Positions 62,519 through 64,000 of a stretch of DNA of 64,000 nucleotides are shown here, piece after piece. How positions within the stretch are numbered: position 1 is the first letter of the stretch; each line of letters opens with the position of its first letter. Under the pieces are notes generated by a model. That model made no database searches, was not told the DNA's origin, and saw only the letters and a program-made list of their open reading frames with translations. The position numbers and the translations under genes were made by a program. The stretch is taken from contig JAJEDR010000062.1 of assembly GCA_022821385.1 (NCBI GenBank), positions 1 to 64,000 of the forward strand, in the 5' to 3' direction. Source of the DNA: Rhodothermales bacterium. Lineage in GTDB: Bacteria > Bacteroidota > Rhodothermia > Rhodothermales > Bin80.

Positions 62519-64000
62519 CTACCATTGTAGTCGAGCAGAGAATGTGAAAGTTCGACGCAGCAGATAGCTCATCTCATCGGTCAGCCTCCGATTTTCGTCC
62601 TCAAATACACTCTGCTGTCGCAGGTATCGATGCGCGGGATTCGCACGATCAAAGGCATTGAGTACATCAAGTCGCAGCTGTAAAATGCCATTGCCAGCTC
62701 TGTCTCGTATGAGTGCAGCCAAGGCAACGTCCAATTGACTGAATGGAGCAAGCTCATGCCCAGGTGCTGTAGGATTCGTGAAGGAGTAGCCATCAAAGGT
62801 TGGTATATCACTACGGTCTTGGTCTCTATAGTAAATATCTGATCCCAGGAAATCATAGTAAGTCTGCTGAAATCCCCATTTCCGCCCCCAGGCGCCTCGC
62901 CAGCGGACTGTTCCTTCCAGCAGCGGGATTGGTCGCACGACTATTTTGGTGTGGAACTGTCGGGGGATATTCCAGGGAACAGGCAAAACCACAGGCTCTT
63001 CGTTGAGGAACGTATACTCCCGTCTTGATTCGCTGTACTCATAGCGCAGTTCAAGGTCAAGCTTTTCACCCTTCTGCATTAGTTCAGCCGCTGTTCCGAA
63101 TGCAAATCCATGGGTGTTTGTCACGAACTCATTAATGGCGGTGATCGGAGAGGCCTCCGTTTCCCGGCGCCAGAGCATCGGGTAATCAATTCTGTAAAGC
63201 CGGCGCTGATCCTTGTAGTAGTACTCAATCCCAAACTGCCAATAAGTCCAGAGCTGTGCTGAAAGGTCAGCACTGTAATGATAGGCAAGAGGTGCACGGT
63301 TGGTTTCGTCTATAGGCAGCCAAAAGCGGGTTGACGGGACAATCGTGCTTGGGCTGATAGTGGCAATCTCAAATTGATTCAGGAATTGATAATATACACC
63401 GGTAGCAAGTCTAAGGGATACTCCGTAACCTCCTCTGTACGGAGATTTGAATAGTATCGCAGCACGCGGCTCCAAATGAAACCGGTCCTGTGCTTTTATC
63501 CAGGTCAGGCGGAAGCCTGTGGTTAGCTCCGTCCATGGCCAGGGGCTCCAGGTTTGCTGTACGTACCCGGACGATGTGCGTGACTTGCGCTCATGTTCCA
63601 GAACACGGGGAAATACATGTTGGATGCTGAAGCGATGATTTGACCATGAGAGATCCCAGCCTGCACGCACATGAAGCTGAGGAGTCGAGTAATCAATGGA
63701 TAGGCCAAGATCATTATTCAAGAGACTGTTCTGGTCGCTGGTTTCTATGACATTATATTGGTACAAGCTGTACGCTGCATGGACACTGTTTTGGCGGTCA
63801 AGTCCACCGTAATCATGCGAGAGTGCGTAATTCCCCCGGCGCCACGAGGTACGCCAGCTAAAGAGATCCGTGAGCTGCTGACTCCAATATATGCGCATGC
63901 TTTGATTCTCCCAGGCATGGCGGTCAGGAGGGACCTTTCCAGTACTGTCTGTTGCAGCCGACAGTAATCTGCCTTCAAGCGCGCTGTTTCCTTGATACCA
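62519..64000 (-). CDS. TonB-dependent receptor-like outer-membrane protein, partial
   Basis: Only the C-terminal 493 residues are in the window; the frame is open to the right edge, so the track's Met at 63898 is internal. The pattern is many amphipathic strands with aromatic ends, and a C-terminal LRLDVLNAFDRANPAHRYLRQQ...LLRRTFTFSARLQW with the terminal aromatic residue needed for barrel assembly. Substrate unknown. Convergent with nfeD with six bases between. Confidence 0.8.
   Translation of the reverse strand, partial: WYQGNSALEGRLLSAATDSTGKVPPDRHAWENQSMRIYWSQQLTDLFSWRTSWRRGNYALSHDYGGLDRQNSVHAAYSLYQYNVIETSDQNSLLNNDLGLSIDYSTPQLHVRAGWDLSWSNHRFSIQHVFPRVLEHERKSRTSSGYVQQTWSPWPWTELTTGFRLTWIKAQDRFHLEPRAAILFKSPYRGGYGVSLRLATGVYYQFLNQFEIATISPSTIVPSTRFWLPIDETNRAPLAYHYSADLSAQLWTYWQFGIEYYYKDQRRLYRIDYPMLWRRETEASPITAINEFVTNTHGFAFGTAAELMQKGEKLDLELRYEYSESRREYTFLNEEPVVLPVPWNIPRQFHTKIVVRPIPLLEGTVRWRGAWGRKWGFQQTYYDFLGSDIYYRDQDRSDIPTFDGYSFTNPTAPGHELAPFSQLDVALAALIRDRAGNGILQLRLDVLNAFDRANPAHRYLRQQSVFEDENRRLTDEMSYLLRRTFTFSARLQW

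Overview
The window looks like chromosome of a marine or halophilic member of the Rhodothermota/Bacteroidota lineage. The evidence is as follows. Two secreted WD40 proteins end in type IX secretion (T9SS) sorting domains. There is a DUF5916 outer-membrane protein and a TonB-dependent receptor. A partial complex I operon carries an nhaD Na+/H+ antiporter and a pcd gene, the arrangement known from Rhodothermus marinus. There is also a YtxJ-type redox protein and a Bacteroidota-type EF-G paralogue with NQID in place of NKxD. Most of the window is ordinary, densely packed housekeeping DNA.

Layout. 1-5.2 kb: the end of a Gfo/Idh/MocA oxidoreductase, a small lipoprotein, a hypothetical protein and a lipoprotein aldose epimerase, then (minus) a PhzF protein and a Cys/Met-metabolism PLP enzyme. 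5.2-9.7 kb: a 31-residue membrane peptide, two paralogous ECF sigma factors around a DUF971 gene, an Smr protein and malate dehydrogenase. 9.7-19.8 kb: a DEDDh exonuclease/GIY-YIG fusion, then nuoJKLM-nhaD-pcd-nuoN and a PH-like hypothetical. 19.9-26.6 kb: superoxide dismutase followed by a ~3 kb tandem duplication holding two WD40/T9SS genes, gene-end remnants and decayed transposase fragments. 26.5-31.3 kb (minus operon): DoxX-esterase fusion, DUF5916 protein, cytochrome c/Vgb-like propeller. 31.4-49.4 kb: tatD, dnaK, pgsA-pyrE-cinA-recA, ytxJ-tlpA, M3 oligopeptidase, accD-nagB-aroF, an EF-G paralogue, amidase, ricT and holB. 49.4-54.2 kb: a CAT-anticodon tRNA, a GroES-like gene, an SSS symporter and an ABC exporter pair. 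54.38-56.94 kb: a complete mobile element. 57.4-64 kb: a Dph6-like ATPase, fabI, an L,D-transpeptidase, a methyltransferase, two NfeD genes and part of a TonB receptor.

The most notable system is the element at 54376-56942. It has 31-bp terminal inverted repeats with one mismatch and a perfect 8-bp target duplication (CAATTTTA). Inside are an IS1595-type transposase, a DNA methyltransferase fused to an HNH nuclease domain, and a 57-residue AT-hook-like protein absent from the ORF track. The methyltransferase has an 11-base C tract just after a well-placed ATG. With 11 C the ATG is out of frame; with 10 or 13 it would give a family-typical N-terminus. This suggests a transposable restriction-modification passenger switched by slipped-strand phase variation, captured here in the OFF or weakly expressed state unless the tract length is a sequencing error.

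The second notable structure is the tandem duplication at about 20.34-26.56 kb. Its breakpoints lie inside sod and the Vgb-like gene, so the unit boundary holds in-frame 3' remnants of both genes on opposite strands.
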